Shown: positions 16,305 to 25,400, numbered from the stretch's first letter. The stretch is 44,785 bases of DNA from Spirochaetaceae bacterium (GCA_031262035.1 JAISIL010000019.1:1-44785); one strand, 5' to 3'. A program made the numbers and translations. Notes: generated by a model from the sequence alone, not told the origin.

Positions 16305-18503
16305 CTATTCTTCCCAGGTATCTACATCGGTCACCGTGCCGTCGGCTCCGCTTCTTGCACTACCGCCTCCGCCCAAGCTCTGCGCGATGGTACCAAAGGC
16401 ACTGCTCAGTTCCGACTGTGCAACCAGCATGGCGTTAGCATCGTTTGATGAAATATCCCGAAGGAATGCTTCATCAGCACCACCGAAACCAATTGCGGCG
16501 GTTTCAATATTTACCGCATTGCAATCTTTTGCCGCAGATACCGCCAATGACTGGTCATCCCAAACACCATCGGCAAGCACCAGAGCAAATAAACGACCAT
16601 CTTCACGCAAGAGCATTTGCTTGATAGTATCAAAAGGATGAGCAGAATTTCCATAGCCTGTCTGTCCGCAAGTAATAGACTGAATTGCCCATATACAAGC
16701 ACTTTCGTTGTCTGTCAATTCGCAAACAATCTCGCTGCTATCCGACACGGCAACAATGCCCACTTTTGTATACGAGAAATCCATTGCCTGGACAAAGTTA
16801 CACATTGCTCTTTGCGCATCAGCAAGAGGATCTCCAGACATGCTTCCCGACACATCAACAGCCATAACCACATTGAGGGGTTCAGGCTGCGCCTTAAATA
16901 GTTCCGGGTCTATTGGTATACCATACTGCGACATATCCTCCGGGACAGGTTCTGTGCGGATTGACAGGTTTTTCCGCTCGTTTTCCTGCCTGGCTTCCAC
17001 ATGAATAATGCCGTTGTTGTCATAACTGTATTGAACTTTTATTGTTGTTTGCCCTTTTTGTTCCCTGATGTGGCGGATGCCTGACACTACATACTTATAG
17101 GGGATCAAGCAGTCAAGCGGAGCTTCTTTGTCACCCTGCAAAACATATATTTCCATATCATTTGGATTGCGGGCTGATGTATAGAAGCTAAAGGCTTTGG
17201 CAACCCGAACTGGGCGTGGATGGTTTGCAGGGATGATAATGTCATTGATGTAGCGCGTCCTGTCTGTACTCATAGCAATCATTCCCATTGCGTGGGCGGT
17301 GGTCTCGCGAAGGGACAGCATACCGATACCGGCCAGTTTTTTTGATGGCTGCACTACCGCTCTGTTTGCCAGTCCGCTCTCTTTTCTGTTGGTTACTTTC
17401 TTACCGTCCGGCATTACCTGCATGGAGAGTTTTGCATATTGCTCATTTTCCTTGGTGGTCTGAATAGCCGCACCCAGGGCGACCGCTTCGTCAGGATTAA
17501 CATGCGCAATAGGCTTTTTGCCGAACTGATTTTGTATATACTCCGACACCTGCGGCATTCGCGTGGAGCCGCCCACCAGTAATATATCGGTAACATCGCC
17601 CTTGGTCAAACCTGCTTCATCCAGAACCGCCTGGCAGAGGCTGCCGGTCCGGTCCATGAGGTCAGCGCTGTTTTCTTCGAAGTCCTGCCGGGTAACAGTT
17701 ACCGATGCAGAGCCAAAACCGGGAATGGTGGCGCTAACCTTGGCGTTATCCATAGAAGATAGTTTCTTTTTAACGCCTTCGGTCATTCCCCGTAGCATTG
17801 ATTTTATTGCCGGGTCTCCATTGGTATCAACGCCGGTTTCAGCAGCAAATTTATCGATCAGCATATTTTCCAGACGGTCATCCCAGTCGCGTCCGCCCAG
17901 GTAGTGATCGCCACGTGTGGTGATTGTGGTAAGGTTGCCATCATGCCCCATGCGGACAAGCGTTACATCAAAAGTGCCGCCGCCCAGGTCAAAGACGAGG
18001 ATGTTGGCATTTTCGCGCCAGTTATTCAAACCATAGGCCATCGCCGCTGCATTGGGCTCGTCAATAATTTTCTTGACCTTAAGCCCTGCCGCCGTTGCTG
18101 CGCGTAGTGTTGCTTCACGCTCAGGCGAGTAGAAGTAAGCGGGCACCGTGATAACGGCGTCCTGTATGCTGTCTCCCAATTCCGCCTCCGCGTCTTCTTT
18201 CAGATGGCGCAGTAGCAATGCCGATAAATCTTCCGCCGTATAGGAGACGTTATCTATGGTGCAATATACTTCCTGCCTGCCCATGCTGCGCTTGAATGTC
18301 GCGGCACAGCCGCTTTCACCCGCGTTAAAGGCGCTCTCCGCCTCCGAACCGAAAATAGGCTTTCCGTCAATAAACTGAATTATTGACGGAGTAATCTGTT
18401 TGCCCTCGGAATTTGGAATTATCTTTGGCATCTTTGTCTGCGGATCAATATACGCAACTGCAGAAAAAGTTGTGCCCAAATCAATGCCAACTGAAACAGC
18501 CAT
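16305..18503 (-). CDS. Hsp70-like ATPase fused to a vWA domain
   Basis: 732 residues. The N-terminal actin-fold ATPase is intact by motif: GIDLGTTFSAVAY (phosphate 1), VFDLGGGTFDVTLV (phosphate 2) and LLVGGSTRMPQV (adenosine). A shortened beta domain follows (about 380-530); the normal alpha-helical lid is absent. In its place is a von Willebrand A domain (about 545-720) with the metal site DVSGSMS and, further on, a T/N loop and LADGVWDD. vWA domains bind protein partners through a metal ion, so this looks like an Hsp70 whose lid has been swapped for an adhesion or adaptor module. Hsp70-vWA pairings occur in predicted NTP-dependent conflict systems. It lies 21 bp after the second Hsp70 gene. 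Confidence 0.85.
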   Translation of the reverse strand: MAVSVGIDLGTTFSAVAYIDPQTKMPKIIPNSEGKQITPSIIQFIDGKPIFGSEAESAFNAGESGCAATFKRSMGRQEVYCTIDNVSYTAEDLSALLLRHLKEDAEAELGDSIQDAVITVPAYFYSPEREATLRAATAAGLKVKKIIDEPNAAAMAYGLNNWRENANILVFDLGGGTFDVTLVRMGHDGNLTTITTRGDHYLGGRDWDDRLENMLIDKFAAETGVDTNGDPAIKSMLRGMTEGVKKKLSSMDNAKVSATIPGFGSASVTVTRQDFEENSADLMDRTGSLCQAVLDEAGLTKGDVTDILLVGGSTRMPQVSEYIQNQFGKKPIAHVNPDEAVALGAAIQTTKENEQYAKLSMQVMPDGKKVTNRKESGLANRAVVQPSKKLAGIGMLSLRETTAHAMGMIAMSTDRTRYINDIIIPANHPRPVRVAKAFSFYTSARNPNDMEIYVLQGDKEAPLDCLIPYKYVVSGIRHIREQKGQTTIKVQYSYDNNGIIHVEARQENERKNLSIRTEPVPEDMSQYGIPIDPELFKAQPEPLNVVMAVDVSGSMSGDPLADAQRAMCNFVQAMDFSYTKVGIVAVSDSSEIVCELTDNESACIWAIQSITCGQTGYGNSAHPFDTIKQMLLREDGRLFALVLADGVWDDQSLAVSAAKDCNAVNIETAAIGFGGADEAFLRDISSNDANAMLVAQSELSSAFGTIAQSLGGGGSARSGADGTVTDVDTWEE

Positions 18504-18524
18504 ATTCTTAAGCCTCCTTTTGCC

Positions 18525-20228
18525 TTACAAATTACCGCTGGTATGCACAGTGGCCATGTGTTTCACAGCTTCGGTAAGCTCTTCCTGTGACATGGTATTT
18601 TCTGAGGTGATAACCGTGTTGACCGTTTCACCTGTTGTCATATTAGTGGCACGAACTTCCAGGCCGATTGCACTGCAACGGAAGAAAACTTCAATTGGTG
18701 TACCCTTTGGAGTTCCAGGGGGCAGTTCAAGACGTACATTACCGAGACTCTTTACTTTAAGTGCAGGATCGGTGTATTGTTCGTTTCCATTTTCATCGAT
18801 TGAAGGTGTCACATGCTTATTCACGCGGTCTTTGGCAAAATTTTCAAACACGGTAAACTCAACCGCAGCCTGATTGTCCGCCATTGTTCCATATTGCCCA
18901 GTGGCTTCTGACGGCATTTCATCACCATCAAAGAGAAGGTTGTCAATCATGTAATGTGATTCATCGACAAAGACTGCCGGTCCGAAGGAGCGAGAAAGTT
19001 TGTCGTTAAATGTGCTTACCTGTTGAGGTATACCTATTCGTAATTTGGATGCCTCTTCTTCCGTTATTGGCTGGGTAGGTGCCTGAGTATTTTCAATATC
19101 ATTTATTTCACTAAATTGATCAGTTTCTCCACGAACGCGCTTATCTATGATTTCGTTCCATTCGATAGCTGCGGCAAGTGCTGCGCCTTTGGCAACAGCC
19201 AGGTTGGGGTCTTCAACACGGACTTTGCTGTGAAACATGCCTTCTACTGCATTCTTTATCATCGGCATAAAAGTAGAACCACCGACCAAGAGAACCACAT
19301 CAATGTTCTCCGGCGCTAGAGAGTTATTAGAAAGAAGCTGGCGGACAAAGTCCATTGTACGTTCAACTAAGTCCTGTGTAAGTTCCTCAAATTTTTCTGC
19401 TGAAACTTCAATTCTAGTAGTATCCCCGCTGTAAGATACATTGAAACTGTGGGTCGCTTTTTTCGAGAGTAGTTTCTTGATTCCCTCCACCTGATTTTTA
19501 ATATTAACACGCAGTTCATTGTCAATCTGATCGGTGCTTAAACCATTTTCATTGCAATACTGTTCGGCAATATAATCATATAAACGTGCGTCCCAGTCAA
19601 TACCACCAAGCCTGTCATCACCCCCTTTGTCAATAATGTCAATCGTGGCTTTTCCTGCTTCGTCAACGGCGAAGTTAAACAGCGTAATATCAAAGGTGCC
19701 GCCGCCCAGGTCGTAGACCATGATTTTTCGGTTCTCCTTGAATTCACGACAGCAATAATTCAGTGCGGCTGCTGTTGGCTCATTTACAATGTTCAGTACA
19801 TTCAATCCTGCGACAATGCCCGCCTGCTTGGTTGCGGCGCGTTCTTCGTTGCCAAAATATGCAGGGCAGGTAATGACAACATCTTTCACATCCTCTCCCT
19901 GCTCATTTGCATACTCTTTCATGCGTTTAAGAATAAGAGACGAGATAGTAATAGGGTCATATGTTATACCGTCAAACTCCCTTTTCTGTGCGTCACTCTT
20001 GCCAATTTCGCGCTTCACATACTGCACAACCCTTTCCGGTTCTACCTCCGCCTGCGATTTTGCTACCTCACCCACAACGGGGTCGCCGCCTTCCTGGAAG
20101 TACACAGCCGAAGCGAGTGTTCGCGTGCCTTCGTCCTGGTTTTCAATAACAATCGGCATGCCGTTGTCATCCAGTGTGGCAATTACCGAATAGGTAGTGC
20201 CCAAATCAATTCCATAAACCTTTGCCAT
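18525..20228 (-). CDS. DnaK-family Hsp70 chaperone paralog
   Basis: 567 residues from ATG 20228, which has AGGAG 8 nt upstream; a start at 20264 would overlap the GrpE-like gene. ATPase motifs are present: GIDLGTTYSVIATLD, MVYDLGGGTFDITLF and VVLLVGGSTFMPMI. About 60 residues shorter than standard DnaK, it has a beta domain (LGNVRLELPPGTPKGTPIEVFF) and only a short C-terminal helix, and no acidic EEVD-like tail. It is a dedicated paralog, not the housekeeping dnaK, which is normally next to dnaJ. With the GrpE-like factor 4 bp upstream it should form a self-sufficient ATPase cycle that handles operon proteins. Confidence 0.85.
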   Translation of the reverse strand: MAKVYGIDLGTTYSVIATLDDNGMPIVIENQDEGTRTLASAVYFQEGGDPVVGEVAKSQAEVEPERVVQYVKREIGKSDAQKREFDGITYDPITISSLILKRMKEYANEQGEDVKDVVITCPAYFGNEERAATKQAGIVAGLNVLNIVNEPTAAALNYCCREFKENRKIMVYDLGGGTFDITLFNFAVDEAGKATIDIIDKGGDDRLGGIDWDARLYDYIAEQYCNENGLSTDQIDNELRVNIKNQVEGIKKLLSKKATHSFNVSYSGDTTRIEVSAEKFEELTQDLVERTMDFVRQLLSNNSLAPENIDVVLLVGGSTFMPMIKNAVEGMFHSKVRVEDPNLAVAKGAALAAAIEWNEIIDKRVRGETDQFSEINDIENTQAPTQPITEEEASKLRIGIPQQVSTFNDKLSRSFGPAVFVDESHYMIDNLLFDGDEMPSEATGQYGTMADNQAAVEFTVFENFAKDRVNKHVTPSIDENGNEQYTDPALKVKSLGNVRLELPPGTPKGTPIEVFFRCSAIGLEVRATNMTTGETVNTVITSENTMSQEELTEAVKHMATVHTSGNL

Positions 20229-20232
20229 TATT

Positions 20233-20868
20233 TTACTCCTTCTCTGAATATAGATATATGTCAACCATTTCCTTTATTATTGGTCTGACATCTTTATAAA
20301 AACCTGTGTTGCGGCTTTTCACAACCGTGTCATGCAAAGCCGGCTTATCAGTTGTAATACGTTCAACAACCTGACAAAATTTTGGGTTCCTTTTGTCTCC
20401 AGCTTTGCTTTTTTGGCGAGATACTCCATTAGCCTCCATAATCTGTACCATATCTTCAAGCATATAGCGGACTTTCTTCGCAATCTTTTCATCGACTATT
20501 CCATCCGAAACCGTTTCGTTATCGCTGTAAAGTTTCGCAATATCACCCAGAATTCCGTCAAAAACACGGCCTTTTTCGATTTCGTGATACCGCTCCAGTT
20601 CATCCTGCTGTGTTTTTAGACGGCTGGCAAACTCATTGTGATAAAGCTTGTGCATCTCCCGGACTTCGTTTGCCATTTTTGCCGACGAGTCTGAAATCAT
20701 TCCAAGATCAGCTTCAATCTTGCTGATGCTGGAGCGAATTTCAGAATATTCGTCCACTTGGCTTTCCGTTTCAAGCGTTTCTGTTGCAGCGGCAGGTACT
20801 TCTACCTCGGTAACACCTGATTCTTCTGTCTGCTCTGGTTTTGCAGCAGTAATTTCATCATCTTCCAT
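20233..20868 (-). CDS. GrpE-like nucleotide exchange factor
   Basis: 211 residues from ATG 20868 (AGGAG 9 nt upstream; an in-frame TTG lies two codons earlier). The plan is that of GrpE: an acidic disordered start, a long coiled coil (about 40-110), a helical bundle (LEDMVQIMEANGVSR), then the small beta wing CQVVERITTDKPALHDTVVKSRNTGFY and a closing segment DVRPIIKEMVDIYLY. GrpE releases ADP from Hsp70. Sequence similarity is weak except for the wing, as expected for a partner tuned to the paralogous Hsp70s encoded directly after it. Confidence 0.7.
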   Translation of the reverse strand: MEDDEITAAKPEQTEESGVTEVEVPAAATETLETESQVDEYSEIRSSISKIEADLGMISDSSAKMANEVREMHKLYHNEFASRLKTQQDELERYHEIEKGRVFDGILGDIAKLYSDNETVSDGIVDEKIAKKVRYMLEDMVQIMEANGVSRQKSKAGDKRNPKFCQVVERITTDKPALHDTVVKSRNTGFYKDVRPIIKEMVDIYLYSEKE

Positions 20869-20891
20869 TGTCAATTTCTCCTCTTATATAC

Positions 20892-22220
20892 CTATATTTC
20901 TGCGAAGAGTATTCCTTCGCTATTTTGAATACATGCCAATGATCCTGACAGTTTTCCAATGCTTTCCGCCCTGACACGCGGCACATCTTTTTCCTCAACC
21001 GAAATGGAGCGATTATCACCATCTGTCATCATATCGTTATACTTATTGAACTGTGCTATACTCTGCTTCACCTGTATCTTGTGGTATTGCCCGAAATGGT
21101 TTGACCATTTATGACATGAGGTGCCTGAGGTATGTTTTAATAGCACAATGGTGTTCACATTGCCGGTAATTTCAGAAAATAACTCATCTGAACTTTTCTC
21201 TCCTCCTGATATGTCAGATATAAAATCGCGTGAACTTATTGAGTATGTGCGGCCTCGAATCAAATCTCTTGCTTTTGAAAATCGTGAAAGAGGTAACTCA
21301 TCAAGCAAAATCGAAAAATTTCTTCCCTGAGATTGCAATAACATCAGATGAGATACTACGAGGTCAAATACTAAGTCATTATTCACGTTGCCGACATCAA
21401 TTGCAATAACGCCATGATGATTAAGTATCTTCTTGATATTACAAGTAGTTGCTCTTGGTTTCCCAAAAACACTTTCAGCTTGCCGGCTTAGTTTATTCAA
21501 GAAGATGCGCACACTGTCCAATTCAGAAGATCCTGACATGTAGTAATGATCTATTTCACGATATTCAGCAAGAGGCAGAACGCCTGTTGTTTGAAGGCTG
21601 TCAAGCTTGTCCTTTAAATCGTGAATGGGAAAAGCAGCCAGATTAGAAAAAGTTATTGTCCCATCTGTTCTAAGCACCACTTCCAACAAAGCATGAAGCA
21701 ATGACTCGGCAGCAGGCTTTGTATCTTTTGGCATTGCATCGTAGAGATAATAGGCCATATCTTCAACAGACATACCCCGGAATACATCATAATAGAGCCC
21801 AGACTGCGAGACAAATTCGGACTCGATGCTATTATCTTGTATCATAGCCTCCAAATCTTTGTCGCTATTATGGAGTGCTATTACCGAAACATTCTCCTGC
21901 TGTGATTTACGAACAAAAGGCATCAACGCTCTCACTCTCGCATCGTTTTCACCGCCTGACACAATCATACATTCAGGCTCTTTGTTGTCTCCCCAGATAT
22001 AGTCAACTCCCGGCGTTTTACTCTCAAAGCTCATTGTGTAAACATCGTCATCATTAGGGTCATTTGAGACAAGCAAGAGTTGTTGCTTGCTTATATTTTG
22101 TGCCACAAAGACAGAGCGGGCTTTGTAATTAGAGTCTGCTGCCTGGTTGTATGTCCCCTGTATTTCCTTTCTGGTTTTGCGATTATTGATATAAGTAAAA
22201 ATAGTATCAGTTAAGCCCAT
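20892..22220 (-). CDS. TraG/HerA-like protein with degenerate P-loop
   Basis: 442 residues. It begins 3 bp after the stop of the P-loop ATPase gene. The last half resembles the C-terminal half of VirD4/TraG/HerA ATPases (GVIAIDVGNVNNDLVFDLVVSHLM, then FSILLDELPL as a Walker B-like strand, and a strand ending TIVLLKHTSGTSC). Where a Walker A should be, MIVSGGENDARVRALMPF has glycines but no GK(S/T). I infer a catalytically dead or weak subunit that pairs with the active ATPase, as happens in hetero-oligomeric pumps. A separate unknown family cannot be excluded. There are no TM segments. Confidence 0.5.
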   Translation of the reverse strand: MGLTDTIFTYINNRKTRKEIQGTYNQAADSNYKARSVFVAQNISKQQLLLVSNDPNDDDVYTMSFESKTPGVDYIWGDNKEPECMIVSGGENDARVRALMPFVRKSQQENVSVIALHNSDKDLEAMIQDNSIESEFVSQSGLYYDVFRGMSVEDMAYYLYDAMPKDTKPAAESLLHALLEVVLRTDGTITFSNLAAFPIHDLKDKLDSLQTTGVLPLAEYREIDHYYMSGSSELDSVRIFLNKLSRQAESVFGKPRATTCNIKKILNHHGVIAIDVGNVNNDLVFDLVVSHLMLLQSQGRNFSILLDELPLSRFSKARDLIRGRTYSISSRDFISDISGGEKSSDELFSEITGNVNTIVLLKHTSGTSCHKWSNHFGQYHKIQVKQSIAQFNKYNDMMTDGDNRSISVEEKDVPRVRAESIGKLSGSLACIQNSEGILFAEI

Positions 22221-22223
22221 TTG

Positions 22224-23531
22224 TTATGCTCCATCCTTAAAAAGATCAAATTTATATTTAAAAGGCGGAACAGCAGGAAGGCCCACAACCGCTTCGCCAA
22301 CTCCCAATTCGGCTAAATCCCAATCTTCAACCATAAAACCCTCGCGTTTTTCGTAATGCCGCGAGCCGTTTGCCTCGGCAAAAGTTTCCAGAATCATATT
22401 TTTTCCAAAGAGCTCACTCACATATTTGCGTGTGTTAAAATCGTTGCAGTGAAATGCAAAAATAGATGAAAAGCCAACCACGGCATTACGCGCTTTTGCT
22501 TCATTGTCATAATTAGCGTTTAGCTGATCGATACTCTGCAATCCAGCAAGTATCTTTACACCCAAACTCCGGCCAAAATTGATTCCATCCTCCAGATGCC
22601 GCAGGTTCGGGAGCAGTTTCAACTCGTCAGCCACTAAATACACATTTCCCTGTGTTGCCGTTCTTCCTAAGGCTTCCTTGAGAGCGAGATCAAACAATAG
22701 TGTATATATGGGTGAAAGAATATCACCAATAGCCAAATCATATTCAAGAAAAGCAGTCTTTCCGCCTTTATTTCTGATAAACTTTCGCATCGAAAAGTTC
22801 CCGACACCTGCAAATACACCGGTGAGTACATCACGGGTTACCGCATACATTTCTGAAAGAACACCCTGTGCCTGGGAGCCCGACTTACCGCCAATATACG
22901 CAGCAACCGAAGCAAGATCACGCTGACCGTCCAGCATAGTACGCAGTTCATCAATAGAAGTCGAATCAATAGTATCCTTCAAATCTGCATTACTGAAAGC
23001 AACACCATCGCGCACCATAGTCACCAGAATCGAGGCCAAAAGATCGCGAGCCGCATTGGGAAAGAAGGGATTATTGCTATTCTTTTCAACATGCTCAGCA
23101 AACAAGGACTTGCATATCTCCTGCGCATTCTGCCCAACAGACACCCTGTCTTTTCCATCGGCTGTTATCTCCTCAAAGATGCTCCACTTTTCAGAAGTCT
23201 TCCGGTATTGTATGGAGTTTCCTATTACTATATCGTTTGCCGCGAAAAATTTCTTATGAAAATCCCCCTTGCTGTCAAAAATGAGCATTACATCATCCTT
23301 AGTCAGTTTATTCTTTAACTGCTTGACGATGTGATAAAAGAGATTTGTCTTGCCGCTCCCCGTCCCTCCAACAAGTAGGATATGCTTACTCAACATATCA
23401 CTGCTTATACCGAAAGCCTGCACCTTCCCCTTGAATACACCGGGGACACGCAAAAGTGCCCCTGGTACATCAGGCGGAGGAGAGTTGTTTTCAACAAGTT
23501 TGCCGTATACGATTTCATGTGTAATAGGCAT
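22224..23531 (-). CDS. TraG/VirD4/HerA-type P-loop ATPase
   Basis: 435 residues. Walker A VGGTGSGKTN is near residue 53, followed by VMLIFDSKGDF (a conserved FD-x-KGD stretch of coupling-protein ATPases), Walker B VYLVADELKLLP, and FGRSLGVKILAGLQSIDQL with the sensor Gln typical of VirD4/TraG. Such hexameric ATPases move DNA or protein. There is no N-terminal TM pair, no relaxase and no type IV secretion gene nearby, so it is not a conjugation coupling protein; a HerA-like DNA motor in a defence setting is more likely. It is followed immediately by a P-loop-lacking relative. The preceding 66-residue gene ends 3 bp upstream. Confidence 0.75.
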   Translation of the reverse strand: MPITHEIVYGKLVENNSPPPDVPGALLRVPGVFKGKVQAFGISSDMLSKHILLVGGTGSGKTNLFYHIVKQLKNKLTKDDVMLIFDSKGDFHKKFFAANDIVIGNSIQYRKTSEKWSIFEEITADGKDRVSVGQNAQEICKSLFAEHVEKNSNNPFFPNAARDLLASILVTMVRDGVAFSNADLKDTIDSTSIDELRTMLDGQRDLASVAAYIGGKSGSQAQGVLSEMYAVTRDVLTGVFAGVGNFSMRKFIRNKGGKTAFLEYDLAIGDILSPIYTLLFDLALKEALGRTATQGNVYLVADELKLLPNLRHLEDGINFGRSLGVKILAGLQSIDQLNANYDNEAKARNAVVGFSSIFAFHCNDFNTRKYVSELFGKNMILETFAEANGSRHYEKREGFMVEDWDLAELGVGEAVVGLPAVPPFKYKFDLFKDGA

Positions 23532-23534
23532 GTC

Positions 23535-23735
23535 CTACATTTCCATCCCTTCGTCTTGTTCCTGCATCTGATATGAGGCTTCCGCTTCTTCGTTTTCCAG
23601 GCTTTTAAGGTATGCTTCGTAGTGGCCTTTGTCGCCAAACTTCGGGCCGCCTTCTTCTTCAATCTTGGTTCTCTGCTGGTATTCATCAAATACCTTTTGA
23701 CGTTCATTATCGATTTCTTCAATTGTTCTTGGCAT
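23535..23735 (-). CDS. small acidic helical protein
   Basis: 66 residues, rich in Glu, Gln and Lys, predicted helical through most of its length (IEEIDNERQKVFDEYQQ), ending EQDEGMEM. Shine-Dalgarno GGAG lies 7 nt before ATG 23735, and the stop is 3 bp from the ATPase start, so it is probably translated with it. Likely a small adaptor of the ATPase. No family recognised. Confidence 0.6.
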   Translation of the reverse strand: MPRTIEEIDNERQKVFDEYQQRTKIEEEGGPKFGDKGHYEAYLKSLENEEAEASYQMQEQDEGMEM

Positions 23736-23754
23736 AGTTATTCTCCTACAATGC

Positions 23755-24360
23755 TTAGTTTATCTTAATACCTTTATTAGTTGGGATGAATTGCAAATAT
23801 ATATCATTGCCATTTGCATTGAATTCTTTCTTTTCACTCTCATATTCATTCCCAAGCCATGCAGATATTATATGTGTTCCATTGTCAATACTGGTTTCTT
23901 CTGTAGTATTATTCTCAAGTTCGATTACTTTTTTCCCATCGATATAAATTTCCATCAATATTACAGATGAAAACTCTGTATTACGCTCAAGTATTAACCT
24001 GGTTTTATTATTTCCATTTTTGTTCACAGACGATGTATCTAATGAGGCCACTTTTGGTTCATCATTGTCTATATCATCTATACTAACCACGCTACTACTT
24101 TCCTTTACCTCCATTTTCTTTCTAAAGATAAGGAGTTTGTAGTTTACTTCTTCATCGCTTTTGCCTAACAGACCTGCAAGGCAACCAGCTTTCTGATATG
24201 AAGTGACTGTATCAGTCCTATCAAATTCCCATCCCCCTTTTGCAGCATCGCGAATAATTCTCTCATATACGCTAACTGCTGCCTCATGTGAAGCCTTACC
24301 AGCTTTCCCAATCATAATGCTTCTTGGAACTGGAACGCATTTGTAATCATACTCTACCAT
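23755..24360 (-). CDS. two-domain protein, DUF4177-like plus beta domain
   Basis: 201 residues. Residues 1-85 (YDYKCVPVPRSIMIGKAG...IIRDAAKGGWEFDR...LLIFRKK) share the EYKCVPAP...GGW...LLIF.K pattern with the 87-residue protein upstream and, more distantly, with DUF4177. Residues about 115-200 (RLILERNTEFSSVILMEIYIDGKKVIEL...DNGTHIISAWLG) look like a small beta-sandwich of the kind that caps other operon proteins, compare the tail of the 680-residue protein. Cytoplasmic. Function unknown. GGAG lies 7 nt before the ATG. Confidence 0.6.
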   Translation of the reverse strand: MVEYDYKCVPVPRSIMIGKAGKASHEAAVSVYERIIRDAAKGGWEFDRTDTVTSYQKAGCLAGLLGKSDEEVNYKLLIFRKKMEVKESSSVVSIDDIDNDEPKVASLDTSSVNKNGNNKTRLILERNTEFSSVILMEIYIDGKKVIELENNTTEETSIDNGTHIISAWLGNEYESEKKEFNANGNDIYLQFIPTNKGIKIN

Positions 24361-24443
24361 AATAATCTCCTTTTTATGTATTTAATAAATCTTCATCAAT
24401 CATGTTACTAAAAATGTGTTGCAGACATCATCACCAAACCGAT

Positions 24444-24707
24444 TTACTCCTTTGAGAAAATCAGCATATTGAATTCTATCGTTGTAGGCATTGGCTGACT
24501 CTTTAGTCCAATAAGAACAAGCAGTCCGCCTAAACATCCAGACTTTGGCGGCATCTGTGTTACAGATACCTGTTCCATTGAATAGAACTTCCAACCACCC
24601 TGAGCTTCGTTATTGATCAGCTCTGCAAATGAACGAACTGCATCACTATGATTGCCAGTGCTATCAATGACCAGATTCTGGGGAGCCGGTACGCATTTGT
24701 ATTCCAT
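24444..24707 (-). CDS. small DUF4177-like protein with Gly/Cys loop
   Basis: 87 residues from ATG 24707, chosen for the AAAGGAGG 5 nt upstream. Core: MEYKCVPAPQN, AQGGWKFYS, then CLGGLL(V) and FNMLIFSKE. It is a close relative of the N-terminal half of the 201-residue protein that follows, so probably a duplication. 83 bp separate them. Function unknown. Confidence 0.65.
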   Translation of the reverse strand: MEYKCVPAPQNLVIDSTGNHSDAVRSFAELINNEAQGGWKFYSMEQVSVTQMPPKSGCLGGLLVLIGLKSQPMPTTIEFNMLIFSKE

Positions 24708-24726
24708 AATAACCTCCTTTCCTAAT

Positions 24727-25005
24727 TTAGGGATAGTCAATCCCTCCATTAGGGTAATGGCACCGGATTATCCGATGCAAACCTTTCATAATTCCACTAA
24801 AAGTCCCATACTTCTGTATAGCAAGTATCATGTAGTTTGAACATGATGGTTCAAACCTGCAACTTGCTCGCAGTTCTGCGGGTGCCTTACTTTGGTAGAG
24901 CCTTATCAGCGAAATGACTAAATTCTCTTTATCAGTCTGCAACACATTAAATCTCACTTTATTCAGCGGAAGAATGTCCGCTGACATATCCATCAAGCGT
25001 ATCAC
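24727..25005 (-). CDS. yidD: YidD membrane-protein insertion efficiency factor
   Basis: Up to 92 residues. The core ISLIRLYQSKAPAEL..SCRFEPSCSNYMILAIQKYG...GLHRIIRCHYPNGGIDYP carries the YidD signature: R-Y-Q-x-x-x(S), C-R-x-x-P-(S/T)-C-S-x-Y and RC.P...GG.D.P. YidD helps YidC insert membrane proteins; housekeeping copies sit in the rnpA-yidC cluster, so this is an accessory copy. It may help the operon's own membrane GTPase or 4-TM protein. The start is uncertain: GTG 25005 overlaps the stop of a possible 22-codon frame upstream, and ATGs at 24993 and 24987 are alternatives; none has a good Shine-Dalgarno. Confidence 0.8.
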   Translation of the reverse strand: MIRLMDMSADILPLNKVRFNVLQTDKENLVISLIRLYQSKAPAELRASCRFEPSCSNYMILAIQKYGTFSGIMKGLHRIIRCHYPNGGIDYP

Positions 25006-25080
25006 CAGCCAAGTTTGCCGGGCTCGGCGGATTTTTCAATCATTTCCATTGCTACTGCAATTCGAAGCACTGGTGGAATA

Positions 25081-25311
25081 CTAATTTTGCAGTAGCGAAA
25101 AAATATTATCGCCATTAACATCACCAATGCGGCTACCGTACATGTCATAGATGCCGTTACTTCTTAATTCGCCAACTTTGGTACCGTAGGTGTTAATAAT
25201 ATCGTTTATACCATTAATCCAACCTAGTCGGCTACCAGATCTGTCCATAATAACATACTCACTACCATCTTGGTATCCAAGCTCGTTACCATACGAATCC
25301 ACAATCTTCAT
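25081..25311 (-). CDS. 4-fold beta-flower-like protein (copy 1)
   Basis: 76 residues from ATG 25311 (GGAAGG 5 nt upstream). Four repeats of about 17-19 residues share the pattern (I/V)-x-D/T-x-x-G-x-x-(L/V/I)-G-(x)n-(I/V): MKIVDSYGNELGY, VIMDRSGSRLGWI, INTYGTKVGEL, MYGSRIGDV. This is the layout of small proteins annotated as 4-fold beta flower. It is about 95% identical to the copy at 26335-26562. Role unknown; such proteins are thought to bind partners or ligands through their toroidal face. Confidence 0.65.
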   Translation of the reverse strand: MKIVDSYGNELGYQDGSEYVIMDRSGSRLGWINGINDIINTYGTKVGELRSNGIYDMYGSRIGDVNGDNIFSLLQN

Positions 25312-25400
25312 AGTTTCCTTCCTTTTGCCCATTCAGTTTAGGCCACATTTCACATAGAATGGTATACCCGAACAATTTTCGCATACACCACCTTGCGGTT

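Noticed and set aside
22224-23531. Conjugative coupling protein of an integrative element
   Set aside because: No relaxase, type IV secretion genes or TM anchor nearby; the neighbours are GrpE/Hsp70 and GTPases.
24400-24594. A 64-codon frame overlapping the DUF4177-like gene
   Set aside because: It overlaps the gene starting at 24707 in another frame, has no ribosome site, and its sequence is not like any neighbour.
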